From positions 1 through 64,000 of the forward strand of contig MDLF01000048.1 of the NCBI GenBank assembly GCA_001730095.1: DNA of 64,000 bases. Direction: 5' to 3'. The notes beneath the pieces are model-generated. The model worked only from the letters and a program-made list of their open reading frames with translations. It was not told the origin of the DNA and did no database searches. Shown one piece after another: positions 7,617-15,121 of the stretch. Source of the DNA: Rhodobacteraceae bacterium (ex Bugula neritina AB1) (lineage in GTDB: Bacteria; Pseudomonadota; Alphaproteobacteria; Rhodobacterales; Rhodobacteraceae). Position 1 is the stretch's first letter, and each line of letters opens with the position of its first letter. A program made the translations under genes and the position numbers.

Positions 7617-8896
7617 TATGCAACCCTCCGCATCGATCTGAGAAGCTGACGCGCGCGCGGCATCGCCGCATCAAAACGATCCATGATTTCCTGGCAGAGC
7701 TCCACGTCCTTCACGACGCCCGGCTTGAATTGCAGAACCCGCTTGTCCAACGAAGAAAAGATGGCCCACACCCCGTTTTCATAAAGCGCCCTTGAGACCG
7801 CAATGGCCCCTTCCGGGTGATCGAACTCCAACCCAAGCACCAGGCCGCGCTGCCGGACTCCGACAAACAGGTCACTGTGTCTGGCCATCATCTCGGCCAT
7901 CGATCTGGCAAAGAAGTTGGCGACAAAATCAATGTTCGAAATGATCTCCGGCCGTTGCAGCATTTCCAGCACGTGATGCCCAACCAGACAGCCCAGCTCT
8001 GACCCCCCCGCCGTCGAAATATGCGCCGCGCCGTCTTCGACCTGCCACTGGCCGCATTCTTCTGTGACCATGCAGGCGCTGACAGGATAGATGCCGCCGC
8101 CCAGTCCCTTACCACAGACAAAGATGTCCGGCTTCAGGCCATATCCTTGCCAACCCCACATCACGCCGGTGCGCATCAGACCGGTCTGCACTTCGTCCGA
8201 AATGAACTTGGCGCCGTATTTATGGCACAGGTCCTGACACGCCTTGAGATACCCGTCTTCCGGCATTGGAAAGCCATAGGTCGCCGGAATGGTCTCGATG
8301 ATAAAGGCCGCAACGTCGCCTTTTTTCAACTCCTGCTCCAGCGCATCCGGGTCATTGAACGGAACCTGAAAGAACTCCTCGGGGCGATCCGCAAGAAAGA
8401 TCTTGCTGAAACGCTCGTCGCCGGTGGCCACGGAAAGCCCGGAATGGCCGTGATATCCCTTGATGATCGAGACGATCTTCTTACGTTTGGTCGCATAGCG
8501 CGCGGTCTTGATGGCAAGTTCCACCGCCTCTGCGCCGCCCGCGCCAAAAATTGCGTATTTCATGTGGGGCGTTGTCGCCACGAGTTTTTCCGCAAAGGCC
8601 GCTCGCGCGACAGACGGGAACCAGTGGTTGCCTATGTCAAAATAGTCGAGACCGGATTTCAACACCTCGACCAGCTCCGGGTGCCGGTGGCCGAAATTGT
8701 AGGTGCCGCCGTTCAGGTGCAGATCAATCAGCCGCTTCCCGGTCATGTCGTGCAAAAAGTAACCTTCGCGGCGGTCGATCACCATCGGAGTGCCGGCATC
8801 TTGCCAGAACTTGACCTTGCCCGGATTCCAGTACTCTGCCGCTTTCGTCAGCAATTCTTCTTTGGAGGCGAACGAAAAGTAACCGTAGTTAAACAC
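7616..8896 (-). CDS. Class III aminotransferase-fold PLP enzyme of the BMC operon
   Basis: This 426-residue protein shows the class III PLP-dependent fold: DLHLNGGTYNFGHRHP near the N-terminus, GAGGAEAVELAIKTAR (about 117-132), ISDEVQTGLMRTG with the PLP-ring Asp, and FVCGKGLGGGIYPVSA with the Schiff-base Lys (about residue 265). The family transfers an amino group from an amine to a keto acid and yields an aldehyde or ketone. Members of the same fold act as phospho-lyases on amino-alcohol phosphates, and such a role has been reported for the Mycobacterium aminopropanol microcompartment. Either reaction would supply an aldehyde to the acylating dehydrogenase encoded directly downstream. It is the first gene of the BMC operon and faces the DeoR-type regulator. 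No amino-alcohol kinase is seen, so aminotransferase is my first choice. Confidence 0.85.
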   Translation of the reverse strand: MFNYGYFSFASKEELLTKAAEYWNPGKVKFWQDAGTPMVIDRREGYFLHDMTGKRLIDLHLNGGTYNFGHRHPELVEVLKSGLDYFDIGNHWFPSVARAAFAEKLVATTPHMKYAIFGAGGAEAVELAIKTARYATKRKKIVSIIKGYHGHSGLSVATGDERFSKIFLADRPEEFFQVPFNDPDALEQELKKGDVAAFIIETIPATYGFPMPEDGYLKACQDLCHKYGAKFISDEVQTGLMRTGVMWGWQGYGLKPDIFVCGKGLGGGIYPVSACMVTEECGQWQVEDGAAHISTAGGSELGCLVGHHVLEMLQRPEIISNIDFVANFFARSMAEMMARHSDLFVGVRQRGLVLGLEFDHPEGAIAVSRALYENGVWAIFSSLDKRVLQFKPGVVKDVELCQEIMDRFDAAMPRARQLLRSMRRVA

Positions 8897-8912
8897 GTGA
8901 TTCCCCTGTGTG

Positions 8913-8932
8913 GATGGTCATAAAGTACCATC
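8913..8932. promoter_or_regulatory. Inverted repeat between BMC operon and deoR-type gene, candidate operator
   Basis: The 133-bp divergent spacer between the aminotransferase start (8896) and the regulator start (9030) contains GATGGT-N8-ACCATC, a perfect 6-bp inverted repeat with 8 bases between arms. It lies 17 bases upstream of the aminotransferase start codon, a good place for a repressor to block the BMC operon. Assignment to the adjacent DeoR-type protein is inference from position only; family operators are short and variable. Confidence 0.35.
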
Positions 8933-9029
8933 ATTTGCCCGTTTAGCAACTTTTTATGCTGGATGTCGGTCATTTTACTTGCTGGAAATCCCCGAGATTC
9001 CCCGTAGTCTGGATCAACGGAGGCATAAA

Positions 9030-9803
9030 TTGACCCAGAAATTATCAAAAAAGGCAAAACGACAGGAACACATCCTGAAAGCGCTTGAATTAGACCCGGC
9101 CATGCGGGTCAATGACCTGGCAAGACGTCTGGATGTGTCACAAGAGACCGTCAGACGCGACCTCAGCGAACTCGACGACAGCGGCAGGATCAAACGAACT
9201 TATGGAGGAGCCGTTCGCGCGACTCGCTTCGAACCGCATCTGGCAGAACGTCTGCAACTGCACATAAAAGAGCGCGAAAGAATCGCACAGAAGGCGGTGG
9301 AACTTCTCGGAGATCACGAAAGCCTGTTTGTCGGCGGCGGCTCGACAACCTTTCACTTTGCCCGTGCGCTAAAGTCGGCAGACAGAAGATTGACGGTGCT
9401 CACGCCTTCCTTTGGCATTGCCACCGAGCTGGCAAGCAACGCCAAGATCGAAGTGCTTTTCCTGCCCGGTCAGGTCGAACCACGCGAAGGGTTGGTGCAT
9501 GGCCCGGAGACCCTCGAATACATTGGCCGCTACCGGACGCCCCTTGCCGTGGTCGGGGCCACCGCCGTTGACGAAGAAGGCGTGAGCGAGGCCCTTCTCA
9601 GCTCAGCACGTGTTTATCAGGCGATGATTCAAAGTGCAGATCGCACTTTGGTACTGGCGGATTCCTCCAAAATGGGCGGGCGTTCCCTTCGGGTTGTTCT
9701 CAAGTGGAATCCAAACGTGGATCTGCTCACCGACAGCCAACCCAGCGACAGCATCCGCCAGGCAGCCGAGGACGCGGGAACCCAAATTCTTGTCGCCCCT
9801 TGA
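9030..9803 (+). CDS. DeoR-family transcriptional regulator
   Basis: Residues of this 257-residue protein show the N-terminal DeoR helix-turn-helix (ALELDPAMRVNDLARRLDVSQETVRRDLSELDDSGRIKRTYGGAV) followed by the sugar-isomerase-like sensor domain (LFVGGGSTTFHFARAL, then GATAVDEEGVSEALLSSARV and ADSSKMGG near the end). I place the start at the TTG at 9030 because GGAGG lies 6 bases upstream and the family N-terminus begins there; the longer frame from 8910 would read through the promoter. It is divergent from the BMC operon and is its likely regulator, usually a repressor relieved by a phosphorylated metabolite. The inducer is unknown. Confidence 0.88.
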   Translation: MTQKLSKKAKRQEHILKALELDPAMRVNDLARRLDVSQETVRRDLSELDDSGRIKRTYGGAVRATRFEPHLAERLQLHIKERERIAQKAVELLGDHESLFVGGGSTTFHFARALKSADRRLTVLTPSFGIATELASNAKIEVLFLPGQVEPREGLVHGPETLEYIGRYRTPLAVVGATAVDEEGVSEALLSSARVYQAMIQSADRTLVLADSSKMGGRSLRVVLKWNPNVDLLTDSQPSDSIRQAAEDAGTQILVAP

Positions 9804-10240
9804 CGTCCAGTCCAAAAAGAGATGCTGGCAGACGGATTGCGGCTTACCTCTGCCGGGCCTGCAAACCGCCCCTTTTTTTGCGGCCAGGTCATCCACGCCC
9901 TCAACACGCAGGGGCGATTGCGGGATGGGGCGAAATGACACTCTAAGGGATTTTGGCAAAGCCGCCATGCGCGCACGGCGCGGCGGATTCTACGAAAGAG
10001 CCCCATGTAAGTACCGGCTGCTGTTCGCAAGTGAGATATTGGCGTGGCTTGCGGAAGTCGCTGATATGTATCCGGCCTGTTTGTCGGCTCGCGGGCCGTG
10101 GCCATTTTGGGTTACGCACGCGCCGTGGTCTCATTACTGTCCAGACCGATGACGATCATTTGGGCTCTCAGACTCTGGGGGCGTAGTGTCTCCGTACCAT
10201 GCTTTTCTCCTTCGCGAACTCCTTTGGGACTTGAGGCGCT
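9804..10240. other. 437-bp interval without a recognisable gene
   Basis: Between the deoR-type gene and the IS110 transposase stop no reading frame resembles a known protein. The part nearest the transposase is likely the 3' flank of the insertion element. The left part has a short C/T run (cccctttttttg near 9888) but no clear stem before it. The element end could not be fixed, because a second copy or an empty site would be needed for comparison. Confidence 0.5.
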
Positions 10241-11308
10241 TCAGATGGCGCCCAAAGCCTCGTCTCTCTGGACCGCATACTTCGACCCGTGGCGCAGAAC
10301 GCTCCCTGCGGTGCGGGCCAGCTTGTTGGCCAATGCAACTGCGGCCTTGTTGTGGGGCATGCGTGCCGTGACGCCCCTCAGCCAATCCCCCAAGCCCACG
10401 GCATCCCAGCGGTGTGGACGCATCAAGATGACATTGGCAGCCTGCACTAACAACATGCGTAAATACCCATTGCCGCGCTTGCTGATCCGACCAAGGATGG
10501 TCCGCCCACCTGTGCTGAACTGGCGCGGCACCAGACCTACCCACGCTGCAAAGTCCCGCCCTCTGTCAAATACCTCGCCCTTGCCAATGGCGGCAACGAT
10601 CGCCGTCGATATCAGTGGACCGATCCCTGGAATGGTCATGATGTTGGCGCTGTATTCTTCTGACTTGCTGATCTCTTCAATCTCTGAGGAGATTGCATTG
10701 ATCCGTTCATCAACCCAGAGCCAATCGCCATAAAGCCCCATCAGGATGGAGCGCATACGGGGTGAGATTTCATCACGCCGGTTTTCCAGGATCGCCTCAA
10801 ACGAGCTCTGCAACCTATGCCGTCCCGCCCGCACGGTGATGCCTTGCGCAATCAGGAACGCCCGGATTTGATTGATCGTGGCGGTGCGGCGTGCCACCAG
10901 TCTTGACCGCACTCGGTGCATTGCCTGCAGGTCCAATTGATCCTGACTTTTCTCGGTAACGGTCCGCAGGTTTGGTCTCATTGCTGCTTCTGCGATTGCC
11001 GCGGCATCATTGTAGTCGTTCTTTTGCCCTTTATTGAATGGCTTCACATAGATCGCTGGAATGATCCGGGGTTCGAAGCCAAGCTCTCGCAGCATGCGGC
11101 CAACAAAATGCGCGCTCATGCAGGCTTCCATACCAACGATGCAGTGAGGAAGTTGCTCAAACGTCGACTTCAACGCCAACCGCCTAATTTTTTGGCGCAA
11201 AACGCGCTGACCTGCGTGGTCAAAGCCGACCAGATGGAACGTGTCTTTTCCGATGTCGACGCCAATGACTGCAACCTCGTCGATATCTTCAGGGTTCTTC
11301 GATTTCAT
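10241..11308 (-). CDS. IS110-family transposase
   Basis: This 355-residue protein has the IS110 layout: an N-terminal RuvC-like DEDD domain (VIGVDIGKDTFH, then CIVGMEACMSAHF, then NDYNDAAAIAEA carrying the last Asp pair) and the C-terminal Transposase_20 domain (MTIPGIGPLISTAIVAAIG and RDFAAWVGLVPRQFSTGG...GNGYLRMLLVQAA) with the serine-containing region. These enzymes recombine DNA guided by a bridge RNA made from the element's own non-coding end. I chose the ATG at 11308 because GGAG lies 8 bases upstream; the open frame to 11461 adds non-family sequence. The element sits between the BMC/DeoR block and the betaine transporter operon and appears intact. Element ends and target core were not resolved. 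Confidence 0.92.
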   Translation of the reverse strand: MKSKNPEDIDEVAVIGVDIGKDTFHLVGFDHAGQRVLRQKIRRLALKSTFEQLPHCIVGMEACMSAHFVGRMLRELGFEPRIIPAIYVKPFNKGQKNDYNDAAAIAEAAMRPNLRTVTEKSQDQLDLQAMHRVRSRLVARRTATINQIRAFLIAQGITVRAGRHRLQSSFEAILENRRDEISPRMRSILMGLYGDWLWVDERINAISSEIEEISKSEEYSANIMTIPGIGPLISTAIVAAIGKGEVFDRGRDFAAWVGLVPRQFSTGGRTILGRISKRGNGYLRMLLVQAANVILMRPHRWDAVGLGDWLRGVTARMPHNKAAVALANKLARTAGSVLRHGSKYAVQRDEALGAI

Positions 11309-11485
11309 AGCCACTTCTCCTGTTTGCAGAAATAGGCAAAGCCTAAACTGATGGGTGAAGCAGCCGGTACATCCCATTAGTTCCGAATGCTGCGTTGTGG
11401 CTGAACGGAAGCAAAGAACCGGAAACCGCCGATGGAAGTTTAGGATAGCAATAACTGCCAAGCACCCATAGGCGTCTGGCAGTTA
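11309..11485 (-). other. Non-coding leader of the IS110 transposase, possible bridge-RNA region
   Basis: About 177 bases separate the transposase start from a strong inverted repeat near the ABC operon's end. In IS110-group elements the left-end non-coding stretch upstream of the transposase encodes the bispecific bridge RNA, of similar length. I cannot verify guide loops without the flanking and donor sequences, so this is assignment by position. The right limit is uncertain because the hairpin at 11452-11485 may belong to the neighbouring operon instead. Confidence 0.3.
11452..11485 (-). terminator. Strong hairpin after the glycine betaine binding-protein gene
   Basis: TAACTGCCA and TGGCAGTTA form a perfect 9-bp stem with 16 bases between; the inner part can pair further (CGCC with GGTG). 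It begins 21 bases beyond the stop of the binding-protein gene on its strand, where a terminator is expected, but no T-run follows. It could instead be a structured end of the IS110 element. Confidence 0.4.
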
Positions 11486-11506
11486 AGTTTGAATGGTACG
11501 AACAGT

Positions 11507-12460
11507 CTATTCGATCCAACCGTTGACAACATCTGCGTTATTGGCGACCCATTCTTCGGCCACATCGCGGGGGTCCATTTTATCCCGGCCGATCTTCAGG
11601 ATCCAATCGTTGATCGTGTCGGGTTCCATAGCCAGCTGGCTAAGAAATTTGGCAACCGGCGGATTCCGTTGCTCAAGCGATTTGGAATAGGCGACATAGA
11701 TACTGGCATCCTGACTGGCGCAGGCGAATGTGGAAACTTCCAACCAGTCTTCGGCATCCAGGTTCACATCCTCGCAGCCCTCGGTGCGGGCCGGTTCCTC
11801 GATCGGTGTGATGTCATAGGCGGCGTGGATCCATTCCGGCGTCCAGTAGTAAAACAGGATCGGCTGCTCGCGGGTCACGGCAGTTTTCAGCTGTGCCTTG
11901 AACGTGTCCTGAGGCAGCACTTCGGCTTCCCATAATTCTTCCAGACCGTATGATTTGAACTTGACCTGCCACATGCGGGTGGATTTCCAACCGGCATCGC
12001 CCGCCCAATATTCACCCTTGCCGTTGCCGTCTTTATCGAACATTGCGGCAATCTCGGGGTCTTTAAGGTCTTCGATCGAGGTGATACGGTCGGCCATGTG
12101 GCTGGGCACATAGATGCGCTGCGTGCCTTTGTATGGGATGTTGTGGGCGACTGTGCCTGCTTCGTCGATATACTTGTCCCAGATGGCTTGCCGGTTCGGC
12201 ATCCACAGATCGGAGTAAACATCGACCGAGCCGTCCCCCTTGTCCATGCCCGTTGCAATGACCGAGCCGTCTGACATGCCGTCGACAATTTCCGCCTCGG
12301 AATCGAGCGGCCCTTCGATGACCGCCTGAATGACATGGCCGATGGCCTTGGCTCCGGTCCAGCTAAGGTCACCGATCTTGACGGTGGCGTCCTGAGCCAT
12401 AACTCCGGTTGCCAAGGCCGACAAGGTGACGGCTCCAATTGTTGTTTTGAGGTTTTTCAT
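11507..12460 (-). CDS. Glycine betaine/choline-type ABC transporter substrate-binding protein
   Basis: This 317-residue secreted protein starts with a signal peptide (KNLKTTIGAVTLSALATGVMAQD, cleavage after AMA/Q-like site about residue 22) and continues with the OpuAC/ProX fold (VKIGDLSWTGAKAIGHVIQAVIEG, DVYSDLWMPNR, GKGEYWAGDAGWKSTR, FYYWTPEWIHAAYDI). Family members bind quaternary amines with a cage of aromatic residues; several Trp residues sit in the expected motifs. It is the last gene of the operon and lies 51 bases below the permease gene. Substrate could be glycine betaine, choline or a related methylated amine; the nearby GcvT-type enzymes favour a compound that is degraded rather than one used only for osmoprotection. 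Confidence 0.9.
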   Translation of the reverse strand: MKNLKTTIGAVTLSALATGVMAQDATVKIGDLSWTGAKAIGHVIQAVIEGPLDSEAEIVDGMSDGSVIATGMDKGDGSVDVYSDLWMPNRQAIWDKYIDEAGTVAHNIPYKGTQRIYVPSHMADRITSIEDLKDPEIAAMFDKDGNGKGEYWAGDAGWKSTRMWQVKFKSYGLEELWEAEVLPQDTFKAQLKTAVTREQPILFYYWTPEWIHAAYDITPIEEPARTEGCEDVNLDAEDWLEVSTFACASQDASIYVAYSKSLEQRNPPVAKFLSQLAMEPDTINDWILKIGRDKMDPRDVAEEWVANNADVVNGWIE

Positions 12461-12511
12461 AACTTTCCCTTTCCTGTTGTGACGGGGCCGGGTGACCCCT
12501 TTATTGGATTT

Positions 12512-14056
12512 TTATTGGCGCGTGACTTTCGCCTTCTGGACCACCCTGTCGATCATCATCGCCAACAGAGCAATTCCGATACCGGCCAGGACGCCGCGCC
12601 CTGTCTCGGTATTCTCAAGGGCCTCGGTCACCACGTACCCCATGCCCCCCGCGCCGATCAGCGCGGCAATGACCACCATGGAGAGGCTCATCATCACGAC
12701 CTGGTTGATCCCGGCCATGATCGACGGCAGCGCCAGAGGCAGTTCGACCTTGGTCAGCAACTGACGGGGGTTCGCCCCAAAGGCGAGCGCGGCTTCCTTG
12801 GTGTTGTCGGGTACGTGCCGGATGCCCAATGCGGTCAAGCGCACCATCGGTGGCATCGCAAAGATCACCGTCGCCAGAATGCCCGGAGGCTTGCCAATTG
12901 AGAAAAACGCGATGGCGGGCAGCAGATAGACAAAGGACGGGATGGTCTGCATCACATCAAGGATCGGCGTGACAACAGCCTGACCGCGCCGCGACTTACC
13001 AACCCAAACCCCAAGGGGCAGCCCTGCAACCACACAGATCAGCGATGAAGCCACCACCAGAGACATCGTATCCATCGCCGTCTGCCAAAACCCGAAGACA
13101 GCGAGATAGATCAGCGAGGCGCCCACAAAGATCGCTGTACGGCTGCCCGCGACCTGATAGGCGATGAACAGCAGAACGCTCATCGTGATCGGCCAGGGCG
13201 TGCCCACAAACACCGAGGTGATCGCGCTGAGCATACCGCGCAGAACATGGGTGATACCGTCGAACAGGAACCCATAGAACACAGTCAGATAGCTGATCCC
13301 ATCATCAATCGCTTGCGACGTATAGGTGTTCAGGTTGACCGGCGGCGCCCCTTCGCTTGGAGGGGTCCGCTTGATGGTGCGATTGCCGTCGTCATCCCGC
13401 GGGAAAGAAATCTGATCGGGTCGGTCGATCCAGATGAAAGTGGGGAATTCCCCGATGATGAAACAATCGAAGCGCTTTTTGAACTCGACATGCTCACCCT
13501 TGGCAATTGCCCGGTCTTGGCGGATACAGCTGCGTTCTTCGGGCGCAAATTGGGTCGTGCGGTACAGCAGCAATGGCAAGATCAGCAGTGAGATCAGCAA
13601 AGCGATGAGCAAACGTGAGGCAACAAGCCCGGAATTGACCCTCCGGTCGATGCGCCATTTTTCGTATTGGGCTGAATAGAACCGGTCCGCTAGCCAGGCA
13701 AACAATAAACGCCCGATCACGAATACAACAATCGCGCTGACCAGATGGGTTTGCGTCCAGCCCTCGTAGCGTTCGACCAGATAGGCCTTGCCGGCGTTTT
13801 CGATGGCGGCGTTGGAATATTTGTGGACCAGCGCGCAATTCACCAGCGTGATCAGGTCCACAACAAAACCGATGATGAACAGCTTCCAGTTCCCGCGCAG
13901 GGCGGCCCAGACAAAACCACCCAGAAGAGCCGCTTTGTTCAGGTGAAAGCGGCCCAGCGTCGCCTTCTGGATTTGCAGGAATACGTCCGCATAGTAAGCG
14001 CCGTTTGCCCCGGCGAAATCGATGAAGGGTTTGCGGATATCAGGTGTATCGTTCAT
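12512..14056 (-). CDS. ABC permease of proline/glycine betaine type with long N-terminal extension
   Basis: The C-terminal part (about residues 285-510) is a BPD_transp_1 permease of the ProW/OpuAB type with the EAA loop (KEAALAFGANPRQLLTKVELPLALPSIMAGI). The first 250 or so residues are extra: several hydrophobic segments (around 44-73, 107-125 and 148-163) and a soluble stretch before the permease core. At 514 residues it is much longer than a 280-350-residue ProW protein. Extended permeases of this type occur in Rhodobacteraceae, but the role of the extension is not known to me. It starts 3 bases after the ATPase stop, so the two are co-translated. Confidence 0.88.
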   Translation of the reverse strand: MNDTPDIRKPFIDFAGANGAYYADVFLQIQKATLGRFHLNKAALLGGFVWAALRGNWKLFIIGFVVDLITLVNCALVHKYSNAAIENAGKAYLVERYEGWTQTHLVSAIVVFVIGRLLFAWLADRFYSAQYEKWRIDRRVNSGLVASRLLIALLISLLILPLLLYRTTQFAPEERSCIRQDRAIAKGEHVEFKKRFDCFIIGEFPTFIWIDRPDQISFPRDDDGNRTIKRTPPSEGAPPVNLNTYTSQAIDDGISYLTVFYGFLFDGITHVLRGMLSAITSVFVGTPWPITMSVLLFIAYQVAGSRTAIFVGASLIYLAVFGFWQTAMDTMSLVVASSLICVVAGLPLGVWVGKSRRGQAVVTPILDVMQTIPSFVYLLPAIAFFSIGKPPGILATVIFAMPPMVRLTALGIRHVPDNTKEAALAFGANPRQLLTKVELPLALPSIMAGINQVVMMSLSMVVIAALIGAGGMGYVVTEALENTETGRGVLAGIGIALLAMMIDRVVQKAKVTRQ

Positions 14057-14059
14057 GGT

Positions 14060-15121
14060 TCAGGTTTCCCCTTGAATGCCGCGCAGCAGGGCGTCTTTGG
14101 TCACGACCCCGACGGGTTTGTTGTCGCTCATGATCACCACGGGATTGTCCTGATTGACCGCTAGACCAACCAACGTATCGAGATCGTCTTCTGGATCCGC
14201 CTGAGGGCAGTCCTGAAGACTTGGCAGCATGACGCCGCCGGATTCATATTTTTCAACCGGTTGCATAACCGTATGCGCGAAGATGAGTTTCAGCTTGGAG
14301 ATGCCCGCCACGAAATCCGCCACATAGTCATCGGCTGGTTTGGTGACGATCTCTTCCGGTGTGCCGGTTTGAACGATCTCGCCATCCTTCATGATGGCGA
14401 TGCGGCTGCCCATGCGGATGGCCTCATCCAGATCATGCGTGATGAAAAGTGTTGTCTTTTTCATCGACTTCGAAAGTTCGAGAAATTCGTCCTGCAACCC
14501 GCGTCGAATGAGCGGGTCTAGCGCGGAGAACGGCTCGTCCATCAGCAGGATATCGGGGTCCGCCGCCATGGCACGCGCCAGCCCGACCCGCTGCTGCATA
14601 CCGCCCGATAGCTCGGACGGGTAGCGGTCGCCATAGCCTTGCAGATCTACCAGCTCGATGGTGCGGTCGGCGACCTGTGCACGGGTAAAGGCGTCAACGT
14701 TGCGCAGCTCCAACGCAAAGGCGATGTTGTCGCGTACTGTCCGGTGCGGCAGCAAGGCCATGTTCTGGAAAACCATGCCGATCTTGTCCGCGCGCATTAC
14801 CCGCAGTTCTTCGGCATCCAGGTCCCCGACATTCACTCCATTGATAAGAATCTCACCGCCTGTAGGCTCGATCAGACGGTTGATGTGACGCACCAGGGTG
14901 GATTTGCCAGAGCCCGAAAGCCCCATGATGCAGAAGATTTCGCTTTCGCCAACGCTGATCGAGACGTCCCGCACGCCGACAACCGCCTGATACTGTTCCA
15001 GCACCTCTGCCTTGGTCAGGTTATCCCTGCGGACGGCTTCCATTGCTTCGTCAGCGCGAGCGCCAAATATCTTCCAGACATTGCGCGTCTCAACGACGTT
15101 TTTTCTTGTTGCGTCACTCAC
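14060..15121 (-). CDS. ABC transporter ATPase of ProV/OpuAA type
   Basis: The 353-residue protein has Walker A GLSGSGKST (67-75), the signature LSGGMQQRVGLARA (171-184), Walker B ILLMDEP (191-197) and the H-loop FITHDLDEA. The opening helix region (KIFGARADEAMEAVRRDNLTKAEVLEQYQAVVGVRDVS) is the N-terminal extension typical of glycine betaine importer ATPases. A C-terminal stretch with GLAVNQDNPVVIMSDNKPVGVVTKDALL resembles a CBS-like segment that senses ionic strength in OpuA. Its start overlaps the stop of the GcvT-DUF1989 gene by 4 bases. It energises uptake through the permease and binding protein encoded downstream. Confidence 0.92.
   Translation of the reverse strand: MSDATRKNVVETRNVWKIFGARADEAMEAVRRDNLTKAEVLEQYQAVVGVRDVSISVGESEIFCIMGLSGSGKSTLVRHINRLIEPTGGEILINGVNVGDLDAEELRVMRADKIGMVFQNMALLPHRTVRDNIAFALELRNVDAFTRAQVADRTIELVDLQGYGDRYPSELSGGMQQRVGLARAMAADPDILLMDEPFSALDPLIRRGLQDEFLELSKSMKKTTLFITHDLDEAIRMGSRIAIMKDGEIVQTGTPEEIVTKPADDYVADFVAGISKLKLIFAHTVMQPVEKYESGGVMLPSLQDCPQADPEDDLDTLVGLAVNQDNPVVIMSDNKPVGVVTKDALLRGIQGET

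Noticed and set aside
7616-8896. Naming the PLP enzyme taurine-pyruvate aminotransferase and the dehydrogenase a sulfoacetaldehyde enzyme
   Set aside because: The chemistry is attractive, but the N-terminal sequence does not resemble the taurine enzyme as I know it, and no sulfonate gene is nearby.
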